This document shows positions 1 to 8,115 of a stretch of 64,000 nt of DNA, piece by piece. Origin of the DNA: Kaistella soli (GTDB lineage: Bacteria; Bacteroidota; Bacteroidia; Flavobacteriales; Weeksellaceae); NCBI RefSeq assembly GCF_019038595.1, contig NZ_JAHOPF010000001.1, forward strand, positions 124,001 to 188,000. Reading direction: 5' to 3'. A model generated the notes under the pieces. It was not told where the DNA came from. It searched no databases and was given only the letters and a program-made list of their open reading frames with translations. The position numbers and the translations under genes were made by a program. Each line of letters opens with the position of its first letter. Positions within the stretch are counted from its first letter, which is position 1.

Positions 1-1
1 A

Positions 2-1216
2 GCCAATGGTGCAGAAGAAAATACCGATCTTGAAGATTTGCCGGTAAAAAACGTGCTGATTGTTGATGACAATGAAAATAACAGAATCATCATGCAGCAT
101 ATGCTGGCCTATAAAAACATCGGATCAAAGCTGGCGGCCAACGGGCTGGAAGCCCTCGATATCCTCACGAAAGGCGAACGTTTTGATGTGATTTTAATGG
201 ATTATCACATGCCGCATATTTCCGGTCTGGAAACCATTGAGAAAATCAAGAAAATGTTCAGCAGCCAGGAAGAATTGTCACCTTTGGTGGTGCTGCATAC
301 TTCCTCAGAAGAGCATGAGGTCATCAATGCTTTCAGAAAGGACGAAAAATCTTACTGCCTCCTCAAACCGATTAAATCTGAAGAACTTTATAATACCCTG
401 AGACGTGCGGTGCAGCACACCGTAAGGGATGCAGGCGAAATCAGCTCTGCACAGGAAAAATCTCAGGCCTCATTATTCCCTTCAGCCTTGAAGGTGTTAT
501 TGGTGGACGACAATCCGGTGAACATGGTATTGAACAGTAAAATGATGCAGGCCATCATGCCGGATGCCGATTTAACCGAAAAAACCGACGGTCTTCAGGC
601 ACTTGAAGCGTGCAGGGAAGAAACTTTCGGCTTGGTACTGATGGATGTTCAGATGCCCGTGATGGATGGGATCGAAGCCACCAGACAGATCAGGATGCTG
701 TCCGGATATCTCCAGGTTCCCATTATAGGAGTTACTGCCGGCAATGTACTTGGAGAAAAGGAAAAATGCCTGGAGGCAGGAATGGATGATTTCTTGCCGA
801 AACCACTGAGACAGGCCGATCTTTCCGAAATGTTACAGAAGCATCTCACCCGCGAAACAGAGAAAATACCTGCATCTTCAATCCAGCTGGAAAAGCATTT
901 GAGTCTCGACCATCTCAATGAGCAGGTCGGCGATGATGAGGCGTTCCAGGAAATGTTCTTAAATTTGGTCCTCCAGGAACTGAGCAGCTCTGAAGAAAAT
1001 CTAAAAGCGGCAGCAGACCAAAAAGATACAGAAGAACTGAAAAAAATACTCCATAAACTCAAGGGAACTGCCGGAACTGCCGGACTGTTCAGACTGGCAG
1101 AAATGGCCGGTAAATGGGAAAAAGAACTGGATCTTCCTGAATATTCAGCGCTTCACGGAGCGGTTGTTCAGGAGATCAGAACGGGGCTTGAATTAATTAA
1201 GGAACTGATAAATTAG
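2..1216 (+). CDS. Hybrid sensor histidine kinase, C-terminal part (two receiver domains plus HPt); 5' end outside window
   Basis: The reading frame is open from base 2, before the first possible start (TTG at 38), so this is the 3' part of a longer gene whose sensor and kinase domains lie upstream. Numbering from the TTG, it has two response-regulator receiver domains (about 5-125 and 150-270) with acidic pairs D10/D11 and D157/D158, phospho-acceptor D55 and D203, and conserved lysines K110 and K255. A C-terminal HPt helical bundle follows (about 290-390) with phospho-histidine H339 in the HKLKG motif. Such proteins pass phosphate along an Asp-His relay to a separate response regulator. The obvious partner is the receiver-only protein that starts 7 bases downstream. 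Domain assignment is firm; the signal sensed is unknown. Confidence 0.93.
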   Translation, partial: ANGAEENTDLEDLPVKNVLIVDDNENNRIIMQHMLAYKNIGSKLAANGLEALDILTKGERFDVILMDYHMPHISGLETIEKIKKMFSSQEELSPLVVLHTSSEEHEVINAFRKDEKSYCLLKPIKSEELYNTLRRAVQHTVRDAGEISSAQEKSQASLFPSALKVLLVDDNPVNMVLNSKMMQAIMPDADLTEKTDGLQALEACREETFGLVLMDVQMPVMDGIEATRQIRMLSGYLQVPIIGVTAGNVLGEKEKCLEAGMDDFLPKPLRQADLSEMLQKHLTRETEKIPASSIQLEKHLSLDHLNEQVGDDEAFQEMFLNLVLQELSSSEENLKAAADQKDTEELKKILHKLKGTAGTAGLFRLAEMAGKWEKELDLPEYSALHGAVVQEIRTGLELIKELIN

Positions 1217-1223
1217 AAGAATT

Positions 1224-1577
1224 ATGTTGATTTTAATCGCGGAAGACGACGAACTTATTTTAAAGACCATTGAACATAAATTAGTAAAAGAAGGCTGTGA
1301 AGTGATCCTCACCCGCAACGGAAAAGAAGCCATAGAAACCATACAGAATACTGAGGTAGACCTGATCATTACCGATATCATGATGCCTTTTGCATCCGGA
1401 ATTGAAATTCTTTCCGCGGTGCAGAAAACTGGCAGAAAAACCCCTGTGATTATGCTTTCCAGCATGGGTCAGGAAGAAGTGGTGCTCAATGCTTTCGGGC
1501 TGGGCGCTGCCGACTTTATCGTGAAGCCTTTCAGCCCCAATGAGCTGATGCTGAGGATCAAAAGGTTTACTGTTTAA
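1224..1577 (+). CDS. Single-domain response regulator
   Basis: This 117-residue protein is a complete CheY-like receiver domain with no output domain. It has the acidic pair E7-D8-D9, phospho-acceptor D51 in the TDIMMP motif, the S79/S80 switch position and conserved K101 in VKPF. It starts 7 bases after the hybrid kinase and 8 bases precede the HEAT-repeat gene, so the genes are almost certainly cotranscribed. The likely role is terminal phospho-acceptor of the upstream HPt domain, acting by protein-protein contact, for example with the HEAT-repeat protein or the glycosyltransferase encoded next. That partner assignment is inference from gene order. Confidence 0.92.
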   Translation: MLILIAEDDELILKTIEHKLVKEGCEVILTRNGKEAIETIQNTEVDLIITDIMMPFASGIEILSAVQKTGRKTPVIMLSSMGQEEVVLNAFGLGAADFIVKPFSPNELMLRIKRFTV

Positions 1578-1585
1578 ATAATGAT

Positions 1586-2656
1586 ATGGTGCTGCTGAAT
1601 ATTACCATTCACGAACTCTTTCTTACTTTTCTCGGCATGCTGGTCGTGGTGCTGCTGTTAATCATTGCAGTGCTCTTTTACAGCTTCAGCCAGTACAGAG
1701 AACTGCTGCATATTTCTAACTGGTCGCGCATTATCGATAAAAAGGTATCACAAGTTATCGTCTTCGGAAAAGAGGAAAGCGCCGCCGACGGTGAATTTAC
1801 GGAAGTTTCAGACAATCCCTCATTCCGGGATCTCTTTCTCGAAAAGCTCGTAGGCTCAGAGAAAAAATTCTCAGGCACCGCCCACGAAGAAATCAAGGAT
1901 CTTTTCCGTGCGTATAATCTGGAAAAGGAAGCATTCAGCAAGCTCAGCCAAAAAAAAGCCTATCTCATTGCAGGAGGAATTCAGGAACTCACGTCGATGA
2001 AAGTGGAAGCCGCGGTTCCCAAAATAACAGCGCTGCTTTCCCATCCTTCTCCCGCGGTGTATCAGGAAGCCCAATATGCAATGGTGGCTTTCAAAGGATT
2101 TGAAGGCCTGCGTTTTCTCGATACAGAAACCCATAAAATTTCCGACTGGCAGCAGCTCAGGCTGCTGATTTCGGTGACAGCCATCCCTGAAAACTGTGAG
2201 CAGGAAGTAAACGGCTGGCTCCGGAGTCCCAACAACACGGTAATTATTTTCACCCTCAGTCTGCTGAGAAAATTCCAGATGCTGTCATTTTACCCTTCTG
2301 TATGGCATTTACTCAGTCATCCTTCTTCTGAGGTAAGGATCCGTGCAGTGCAGACTTTGCTGTCGCTGGAGAATGATCAGACAATGCACGCTCTCGCCGG
2401 CTCTTTCCCTGAGCAGCCCCTAGAAGTACAGCTCGAAATTCTCCGCGTGATGGAAATTTCCCGCGACCAGCGTTCTGTGGGTTTTCTGAAGCAGCAGCTT
2501 CTGGAACATTCCGCCGCCGGCATCAGGATTCAGGCAGCCGAAGCGCTGTTCACCCTCGGTCATCAGGAATATTTAAACCGGATTTCCCGCGATTCTGAGT
2601 CCTCAGAAGAATTAATTCAAATTATCAAACACGCCCTTCAGGAAAAAATATGTTAA
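1586..2656 (+). CDS. Membrane-anchored HEAT-repeat protein
   Basis: The 356-residue protein has one N-terminal membrane helix (about residues 12-33), a linker, and a long helical region from about 110 to the end. That region has the hallmarks of HEAT repeats, such as paired helices with the motif VRIRAVQTLLSL and IRIQAAEALFTLG. HEAT repeats are protein-binding scaffolds. The stop codon lies inside the next gene (ATG at 2650, stop at 2654-2656), which indicates translational coupling to the glycosyltransferase. A plausible role, inferred only from position, is to link the response regulator to the membrane-bound synthase. No enzymatic motif is visible. Confidence 0.85.
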   Translation: MVLLNITIHELFLTFLGMLVVVLLLIIAVLFYSFSQYRELLHISNWSRIIDKKVSQVIVFGKEESAADGEFTEVSDNPSFRDLFLEKLVGSEKKFSGTAHEEIKDLFRAYNLEKEAFSKLSQKKAYLIAGGIQELTSMKVEAAVPKITALLSHPSPAVYQEAQYAMVAFKGFEGLRFLDTETHKISDWQQLRLLISVTAIPENCEQEVNGWLRSPNNTVIIFTLSLLRKFQMLSFYPSVWHLLSHPSSEVRIRAVQTLLSLENDQTMHALAGSFPEQPLEVQLEILRVMEISRDQRSVGFLKQQLLEHSAAGIRIQAAEALFTLGHQEYLNRISRDSESSEELIQIIKHALQEKIC

Positions 2657-5600
2657 CCTTTGCACACCTTATCTACGAACTCATCATCTGGCTGTTTTTG
2701 ATTTACGGTGCCGCCGTAGTCGTCATCTACGGATGGATTGGGATTTATGCCCTCGGCGCGGTCATCCATTATAAAAAGCAGAATACCTTTACCGATTACA
2801 GCATTATTGCCGCAAATCCGAATGCACCTGCTTTCAGTCTCATTGCGCCCGCTTATAATGAAGGAATGACGGTGGTGGAAAATGTAAGGTCACTGCTTTC
2901 CCTTTATTATCACAATCTGGAAATTATCATTGTGAATGACGGCAGCAAGGACGATTCCATGCAGAAGCTCATCGAAGCTTACGAACTGGAATCAGCTGCG
3001 TTCTTCGTTCAGGGAGACATTGAGACCAACGCCATCCGGGGAATCTATAAAAGTAAAAATCCGGCGTTCAGAAAACTCATCGTGGTCGACAAAGAAAACG
3101 GCGGTAAGGCAGATGCCCTGAATGTCGGCGTGAATATTTCTTCCGGCGAATATCTCGTCTGTATTGATGTGGACTGTATTCTGGAACAGGATGCGATTTT
3201 GAAACTGGCCAAACCTTTCCTGGAGCAGACCGATAAAAAAGTAATTGCCTGTGGCGGGGTCATCAGGCTCGCGAACAACTGTAAGATCGAAAACGGTAAA
3301 ATCGTGGACGTGAATATTCCCAAAAGCCTTTTGGGAAGAACTCAGGCGCTGGAATATATCCGTGCTTTTGTGCTCGGTCGGATGGCATGGTCGCGCGCTT
3401 CGGGACTGATTCTGATCTCCGGAGCTTTCGGCGTATTCGACCGGAAAATTGTGCTGGCATGCGGCGGTTACGACCGCAAGACCGTCGGCGAGGACATGGA
3501 ACTCGTTGTGAGAATGCGCAAGTATATGGAAGAGAAAAACGAACCCTATGAAGTGGTGACGATTCCCGATCCTTTATGCTGGACCGAAGCTCCCGAAACC
3601 AAAGAAATCCTTAAAAAGCAGCGCAACAGATGGATGCGCGGCACCATGGAAACCCTCTGGAAACACCGCAAACTCATGTTCAACCCCAAATATGGCAAAC
3701 TCGGAATGGTGAGTCTGCCGTACTGGTTCTTTTTTGAATTCCTCGGCCCGCTGGTGGAGTTCTTCGGATATATCGTTTTTATTGTCTTTCTTTTATTGGG
3801 AATCATCAGCTGGCCTTTCTTTCTGGTCCTCTTTGCACTGGTGATTTCGACAGGATTTCTATTTTCCATCTATGCGATTTTGGTCGATCTGGTGAGTCAT
3901 CAGGTGTATAACAAGAGAAAAGATTTCACCACCCTGATCACCACAGCGATTTTGGAACCTTTTTATTTCCACCCTCTCGTCGTCCGCGCCGGGGTCAGCG
4001 GATTTATCGACTATTTTAAAAAATCCCATGCCTGGGGAGAAATGACCCGACAGGGCTTCAATCAGACCGCCAAAGACCTGCCGCTGAAGGAAAGGCTGGC
4101 AGCCATTTTAAAAGTAGGCCTCAGAAACTGGGGCGTTTTCGCGGCTGTGTTTTTATTTCTTTTCCTGCTCGGCGTTTCTGCGGAGTGGGCTTGGTACCGC
4201 TATCATTTTTCCGACCAAAATGATGCGCTTATCGCCAGGAATCTTTTCGTTGAGAATCTCCTGTTTGTTTTCAGACTCATTTTCGGACTGGGAATCATTT
4301 ACCTGTTGGTGAATTTTGTTAAAGAAAACTGGGCAAAAGCACTGGTCATTATTGCCGGTTCCGCTGTGGTGATCAGTCAGTATCTTCTGTTCATTTATTT
4401 CTCTGAATCAAAAAATCTTTTGGGCGCTGACCTTCTGTATTATAATAAAGCTGAAATGAATCAGATCCTGCAGGCCAGCGGAATGCTGAGCACCGGGAAT
4501 ATTGCCTTAGCCTTAATTCTGATTGCCATGGCGGTCATCCCTTTTTGGCTCGCTTCCAGATCTGCTTTCAAAACGGTATACGCAGGCGCGGTGTTCATGG
4601 GCCTTGGGCTGCTGGCTTTTTTTATTCCCACAGATGCGTTTGCCCTGAACAATGTGAATGAATTCGACCGCAATGCTGCCAAAAGCAAATGGGCTTACTT
4701 CTTTAATTCAAACGTAGATAATGTCGTGAATGAGTATCCTGAAATTGCAGGTTTACTGGGCGGGACAGACAGTTTTGCCGTGAACGCCGAAATGCTGGAT
4801 CCCAATTTTCCTTTCTGGAGAAAAGAAAATACCCCAGACTTTTTAGGACCTTATATGAATACTTCCGATAAAGTTCCGAACCTCGTGTTCGTGGTGCTGG
4901 AAGGAATGGGCCATGCCTACAGTTCTCCTAAAGGATACATCGGAAACTTCACGCCTTTCCTCGATTCCCTGGCAGGAAAAAGTCTCTACTGGGAAAATAA
5001 CCTGAGTTCTTCGGGAAGAACCTTCTCTGTACTTCCTACGATGACCGGCTCCCTGCCTTTCGGAAAGAACGGATTTATGGAAATTGAAAAAACACCCGGA
5101 CATTTCAATCTGTTTAATATTCTGAAAAAGAACGGATTTGAAACCTCTTTTTTCTATGGTGGAAACGCGGCATTTGACAGAACCAAAGAGTTCCTGAATT
5201 ATGCTCAGGTGGATCATATTGTGGATGAAGCTTCTTTTAAAGCTCCCTTTAAAAAACTGCCGGCCAATAACGGAGAAAGCTGGGGATATGAGGACCAGGC
5301 CGTATTTTCCAAAATGCTTCAGGTGCAGAAACCCGAAACGAAACCTTATTTCAGTATCATTCTGACGCTGTCGACTCACAGTCCGTTTTTAATCAATAAT
5401 AATGATTACTACGAAAAATTATATGCGCAGAGAATGCAGTCGGGTCAGCTTTCACTTGAGCAGAAGAAATGGGCAGGCCAGCATAAAAAGCAGCTCGTTT
5501 CTGTACTGAATGCCGACGACGCGTTAAAGCGGTTTTTCGATGATTACCGCAAACGTCCGGATTTCGGAAATACCGTTTTTGTTATTACCGGTGACCACAG

Positions 5601-6078
5601 TATGCCCGAAATTACCCTGCAGTCCAAGATCGACCGTTACCATGTACCGCTGCTGATTTACTCGCCGCTGCTGAAAGAAGCAAAACATTTTAAAAAGATC
5701 GTGAGTCATTTTGATGTCGCGCCTTCAATTCTGGCCTATTACCGAAACAACTATCAGCTGAGCACGCCGAAAACCGTGGCTTGGGTCGGAAAAGGACTGA
5801 AATCAGATTCAGATCTGACCTCCAGCGGAATCCCGATCATGAAAAGTAAAAATCAGCTGATCGATTTCGAGTACGGTTTTTATCATCTGGAAGACCAGCA
5901 GCTGCTGCTTCTGAACAATATGGAAGAGGATGAGGTCAGCGATCCCGCTGCCAACACCAGAGTGAAAAGATATTTCGACGATTTCAAAAGCCGCAACGCC
6001 AGATTTTATTCCACCAATCAGCTCATGCCGGATTCGGTCATGGTTAATTTTATGAAAAAAACTTCAGCGAAATTCTAG
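2650..6078 (+). CDS. Processive glycosyltransferase family 2 fused to LtaS-like phosphoglycerol/alkaline-phosphatase-superfamily domain
   Basis: This unusually long protein (1142 residues) joins two membrane enzymes. After a membrane helix (about 10-33), a GT2 domain shows D97 in NDGS, D173-V-D175, E281-D282 (GED) and QRNRW at 324-328, the full set for processive synthases of the BcsA/PgaC type. Membrane helices follow at about 355-435 and again at about 490-680. The C-terminal part (about 740-1100) is a sulfatase-fold domain resembling lipoteichoic acid synthase, with metal ligand E751, likely nucleophile T791 in GRTFS and D982-H983 in ITGDHS. Known LtaS/OpgB-type enzymes transfer phosphoglycerol or phosphoethanolamine, so the protein may polymerise a glycan and decorate it. 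Substrates are unknown. Its stop codon overlaps that of the convergent YaiO gene. Confidence 0.9.
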   Translation: MLTFAHLIYELIIWLFLIYGAAVVVIYGWIGIYALGAVIHYKKQNTFTDYSIIAANPNAPAFSLIAPAYNEGMTVVENVRSLLSLYYHNLEIIIVNDGSKDDSMQKLIEAYELESAAFFVQGDIETNAIRGIYKSKNPAFRKLIVVDKENGGKADALNVGVNISSGEYLVCIDVDCILEQDAILKLAKPFLEQTDKKVIACGGVIRLANNCKIENGKIVDVNIPKSLLGRTQALEYIRAFVLGRMAWSRASGLILISGAFGVFDRKIVLACGGYDRKTVGEDMELVVRMRKYMEEKNEPYEVVTIPDPLCWTEAPETKEILKKQRNRWMRGTMETLWKHRKLMFNPKYGKLGMVSLPYWFFFEFLGPLVEFFGYIVFIVFLLLGIISWPFFLVLFALVISTGFLFSIYAILVDLVSHQVYNKRKDFTTLITTAILEPFYFHPLVVRAGVSGFIDYFKKSHAWGEMTRQGFNQTAKDLPLKERLAAILKVGLRNWGVFAAVFLFLFLLGVSAEWAWYRYHFSDQNDALIARNLFVENLLFVFRLIFGLGIIYLLVNFVKENWAKALVIIAGSAVVISQYLLFIYFSESKNLLGADLLYYNKAEMNQILQASGMLSTGNIALALILIAMAVIPFWLASRSAFKTVYAGAVFMGLGLLAFFIPTDAFALNNVNEFDRNAAKSKWAYFFNSNVDNVVNEYPEIAGLLGGTDSFAVNAEMLDPNFPFWRKENTPDFLGPYMNTSDKVPNLVFVVLEGMGHAYSSPKGYIGNFTPFLDSLAGKSLYWENNLSSSGRTFSVLPTMTGSLPFGKNGFMEIEKTPGHFNLFNILKKNGFETSFFYGGNAAFDRTKEFLNYAQVDHIVDEASFKAPFKKLPANNGESWGYEDQAVFSKMLQVQKPETKPYFSIILTLSTHSPFLINNNDYYEKLYAQRMQSGQLSLEQKKWAGQHKKQLVSVLNADDALKRFFDDYRKRPDFGNTVFVITGDHSMPEITLQSKIDRYHVPLLIYSPLLKEAKHFKKIVSHFDVAPSILAYYRNNYQLSTPKTVAWVGKGLKSDSDLTSSGIPIMKSKNQLIDFEYGFYHLEDQQLLLLNNMEEDEVSDPAANTRVKRYFDDFKSRNARFYSTNQLMPDSVMVNFMKKTSAKF

Positions 6079-7310
6079 AACTTTTTCGTGTATCCCAGGG
6101 AGAGATCAAACTGGTTTCCTTTAACATTCGGGCGGAATTCCTGATTGAAATACATCGCGGATACTGAAAACAGATTGGTCTTCTGTACCGAAAAATTGTA
6201 TTCAGCGCCCAGCTTAAAGGTTTTGAGTTTAAAGGTTTCGTTTTCCAGCAGATTGCTCCGGTTCTCTTCAGGGCTGATCCCTGTTCCGGCCTGAAAAGCA
6301 AAATAATCCTGGCCTCCTTTCGGGTAGTATCTTACCGTTCCGGTATAGGAATGCGAAATATTCTGATGATCCGGCGTGATATAGGTGCGGATATTGAACC
6401 AGAAGTTTTTATAATATTTCCCTACAGATGCGGTATATAACCAGATATTGTCGGTAAAATACAGCTGCCTGTAACCGATTTCCGCTTCAAAACTTTTCGG
6501 AAGGTTGGCGTTGAGGGAAGCACCTGTTCTGTATTTCGGGAAAATGCCGACGTCATTCGAATAGCCTGCACCGACATAGAGATAAAACATTTTGGAAAGT
6601 TTCGGATAGGCTTCGATTTCAAACTGAGTGCCGCTTTCCGCAAATTTATTGGCATAATTTCCCTTAAGAATAACAGATCCTACCGGCGTCACTCTTTTAT
6701 AACTGATTCCAGCCATATGCCAGTCGTCGGTAAACTGCTTATCGAAATGGGAATAACTGTAGCTGAGACCTATGGCATTCTTCGCATTCAGATCATTGAT
6801 TTTTACGGCGAGTTCCCTTGCTTCTGTGTTTTTCGGATTCTGTGCCAGCAGTTTTGCAACCGTCTGATCCGCTGCTTCATAGTTACGGTCTGCAGTCTCG
6901 GCTTTGGCTTTCAGCAGGAGAAGCTGTTCCGATTGCGGATGATAAGCCAGCCCCTGATCGAGGATTTCAACTGCTTTTGAATTTTGGTCATTCCAGTATT
7001 CCAGGGAAGCATAAGCCAGAAAGAAATCTTCATCCTGCACCTTTTTCTCCAAAAGAGAGGAAAATGCTTTTCTCGCTGCCTCCGTATTTCCGCTCCACGT
7101 ATACAGCCGTCCTAAAAAGACCGAAATATCAGTATAATCAGGAGACTGTTGCAGCGCCTGCTGCGCAAGAGCGATGGAGGTAGGATAGTCTTTCTGTTCG
7201 AAAGCGGCGGTCCTTGCTTTTTGGAACAGCTCATCAGCGCTTAAATTCTGCTGACTGTAAAGGGATAAGGAAAAAAAAAGAAAAACTAAAAATCCAAGGC
7301 GCTGTTTCAT
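6075..7310 (-). CDS. YaiO-family outer-membrane beta-barrel protein with N-terminal TPR repeats
   Basis: A 411-residue exported protein with signal peptide (residues 1-19, hydrophobic, ending at SLYSQQ). Residues about 22-160 form TPR repeats. From about 170 to the C-terminus it has alternating aromatic and polar strands ending in LSLGYTKKF, a typical outer-membrane barrel terminus. This layout matches the YaiO family. In Pga- and Nfr-type polysaccharide systems, TPR-plus-barrel proteins partner an inner-membrane GT2 synthase. The gene is convergent with the GT2::LtaS gene and the two overlap by four bases, so a joint role in glycan export is likely although they are not cotranscribed. Confidence 0.85.
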   Translation of the reverse strand: MKQRLGFLVFLFFSLSLYSQQNLSADELFQKARTAAFEQKDYPTSIALAQQALQQSPDYTDISVFLGRLYTWSGNTEAARKAFSSLLEKKVQDEDFFLAYASLEYWNDQNSKAVEILDQGLAYHPQSEQLLLLKAKAETADRNYEAADQTVAKLLAQNPKNTEARELAVKINDLNAKNAIGLSYSYSHFDKQFTDDWHMAGISYKRVTPVGSVILKGNYANKFAESGTQFEIEAYPKLSKMFYLYVGAGYSNDVGIFPKYRTGASLNANLPKSFEAEIGYRQLYFTDNIWLYTASVGKYYKNFWFNIRTYITPDHQNISHSYTGTVRYYPKGGQDYFAFQAGTGISPEENRSNLLENETFKLKTFKLGAEYNFSVQKTNLFSVSAMYFNQEFRPNVKGNQFDLSLGYTKKF

Positions 7311-7526
7311 AAATGGTTACCGTATAAATATTCTTTACTGTTAATCAGATCAGGGAAAAAGAAAATTGCTGTTTTCCCAATAATCCGGTAAAAATAATAA
7401 TTTGAAAATACATTTCACGCTCTTTGATGAAAATTAAGCGCATAGCGGACATTGGCTCCGTTTTATTTCTTCCGGCTGGGTTAATGAGGACTGAGAAGTG
7501 GAAGGCGTGACAAATATCAGGATAAT

Positions 7527-7552
7527 AATAAAAGACATATGAGTGTTTTATT
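7527..7552. promoter_or_regulatory. Inverted repeat upstream of the Rrf2 gene, candidate operator
   Basis: Arms AATAAAAGAC (7527-7536) and GTGTTTTATT (7543-7552) are complementary at 9 of 10 positions and separated by six bases. The right arm ends 12 bases before the -7 element, so the site covers the -33 region. A related repeat with the same six-base spacing lies before the NO reductase gene. Confidence 0.6.
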
Positions 7553-7564
7553 CTCAGCGCTTAT

Positions 7565-7572
7565 TATATTTG
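7565..7572 (+). promoter_or_regulatory. Flavobacterial -7 promoter element for the Rrf2 gene
   Basis: TATATTTG matches TAnnTTTG exactly and lies 17 bases before the ATG at 7590. Confidence 0.65.
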
Positions 7573-7589
7573 CAGGGTAAATAATAACA

Positions 7590-8021
7590 ATGTTTTCTAA
7601 AACCTGCGAATACGCCATCCGTGCCCTCATCTATATCGCGCAGCAGTCGAAAGACGGCGGCAGGGTAGGGATCAGAGAAATTTCTTCCGGGATCGGATCC
7701 TCCGAATATTTTATTGCGAAGATTCTTCAGGATCTCAGCAGAAAAGGGTTCGTGCAGTCTGCAAAAGGACCGAACGGCGGTTTCTATATGAATGCGGCCA
7801 ACCTGAGCCAGTCTGTTGCGGATATTGTCCGGGAGATCGACGGGGATAAGCTTTTCTCCGGGTGCGGTTTCGGACTTCATGAATGTTCCGAAGACCACCC
7901 ATGTCCCATTCACGACCGTTTCGTGCACGTGAGACATCATATTAAAGAAATGCTTGAAAGTTCAAAAATCCAGATGTTCGTTGAAAACCTCGATTTAAAA
8001 CTGACCTTTCTAAAAGAATAA
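7590..8021 (+). CDS. Rrf2-family transcriptional regulator, probable NO sensor (NsrR-like)
   Basis: The 143-residue protein has an N-terminal winged helix-turn-helix (about 1-65, with the family signature GPNGGF at 60-65). Three cysteines, C92, C99 and C105, occupy the positions that bind the iron-sulfur cluster in IscR and NsrR. Rrf2 proteins with this triad sense NO, iron-sulfur status or redox. The next gene is a quinol NO reductase, and related inverted repeats precede both genes, so NO-responsive control of the module and of itself is the best reading. The cluster type cannot be read from sequence. Confidence 0.88.
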   Translation: MFSKTCEYAIRALIYIAQQSKDGGRVGIREISSGIGSSEYFIAKILQDLSRKGFVQSAKGPNGGFYMNAANLSQSVADIVREIDGDKLFSGCGFGLHECSEDHPCPIHDRFVHVRHHIKEMLESSKIQMFVENLDLKLTFLKE

Positions 8022-8039
8022 AAAAAATTTACAATAATA

Positions 8040-8059
8040 AAACACCAAAAAGTGTTTTA
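8040..8059. promoter_or_regulatory. Inverted repeat upstream of NO reductase, candidate Rrf2 operator
   Basis: Perfect 7-base arms AAAACAC (8040-8046) and GTGTTTT (8053-8059) are separated by six bases. Spacing and the GTGTTTTAT right arm match the site before the Rrf2 gene. It lies 56 bases upstream of the NO reductase ATG. Confidence 0.6.
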
Positions 8060-8115
8060 TAAATAAAATAGAATAAAAGCTCACCCGACTCCTTAAAAAT
8101 CTTAACAAACTATAT

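Noticed and set aside
38-40. TTG start for the hybrid kinase
   Set aside because: The frame is open upstream to base 2 and the receiver domain continues, so the gene simply starts outside the window.
4843-5379. Minus-strand open frame of 178 codons inside the GT2::LtaS gene
   Set aside because: It is a shadow of the real coding strand: low-quality composition and no recognisable domain.
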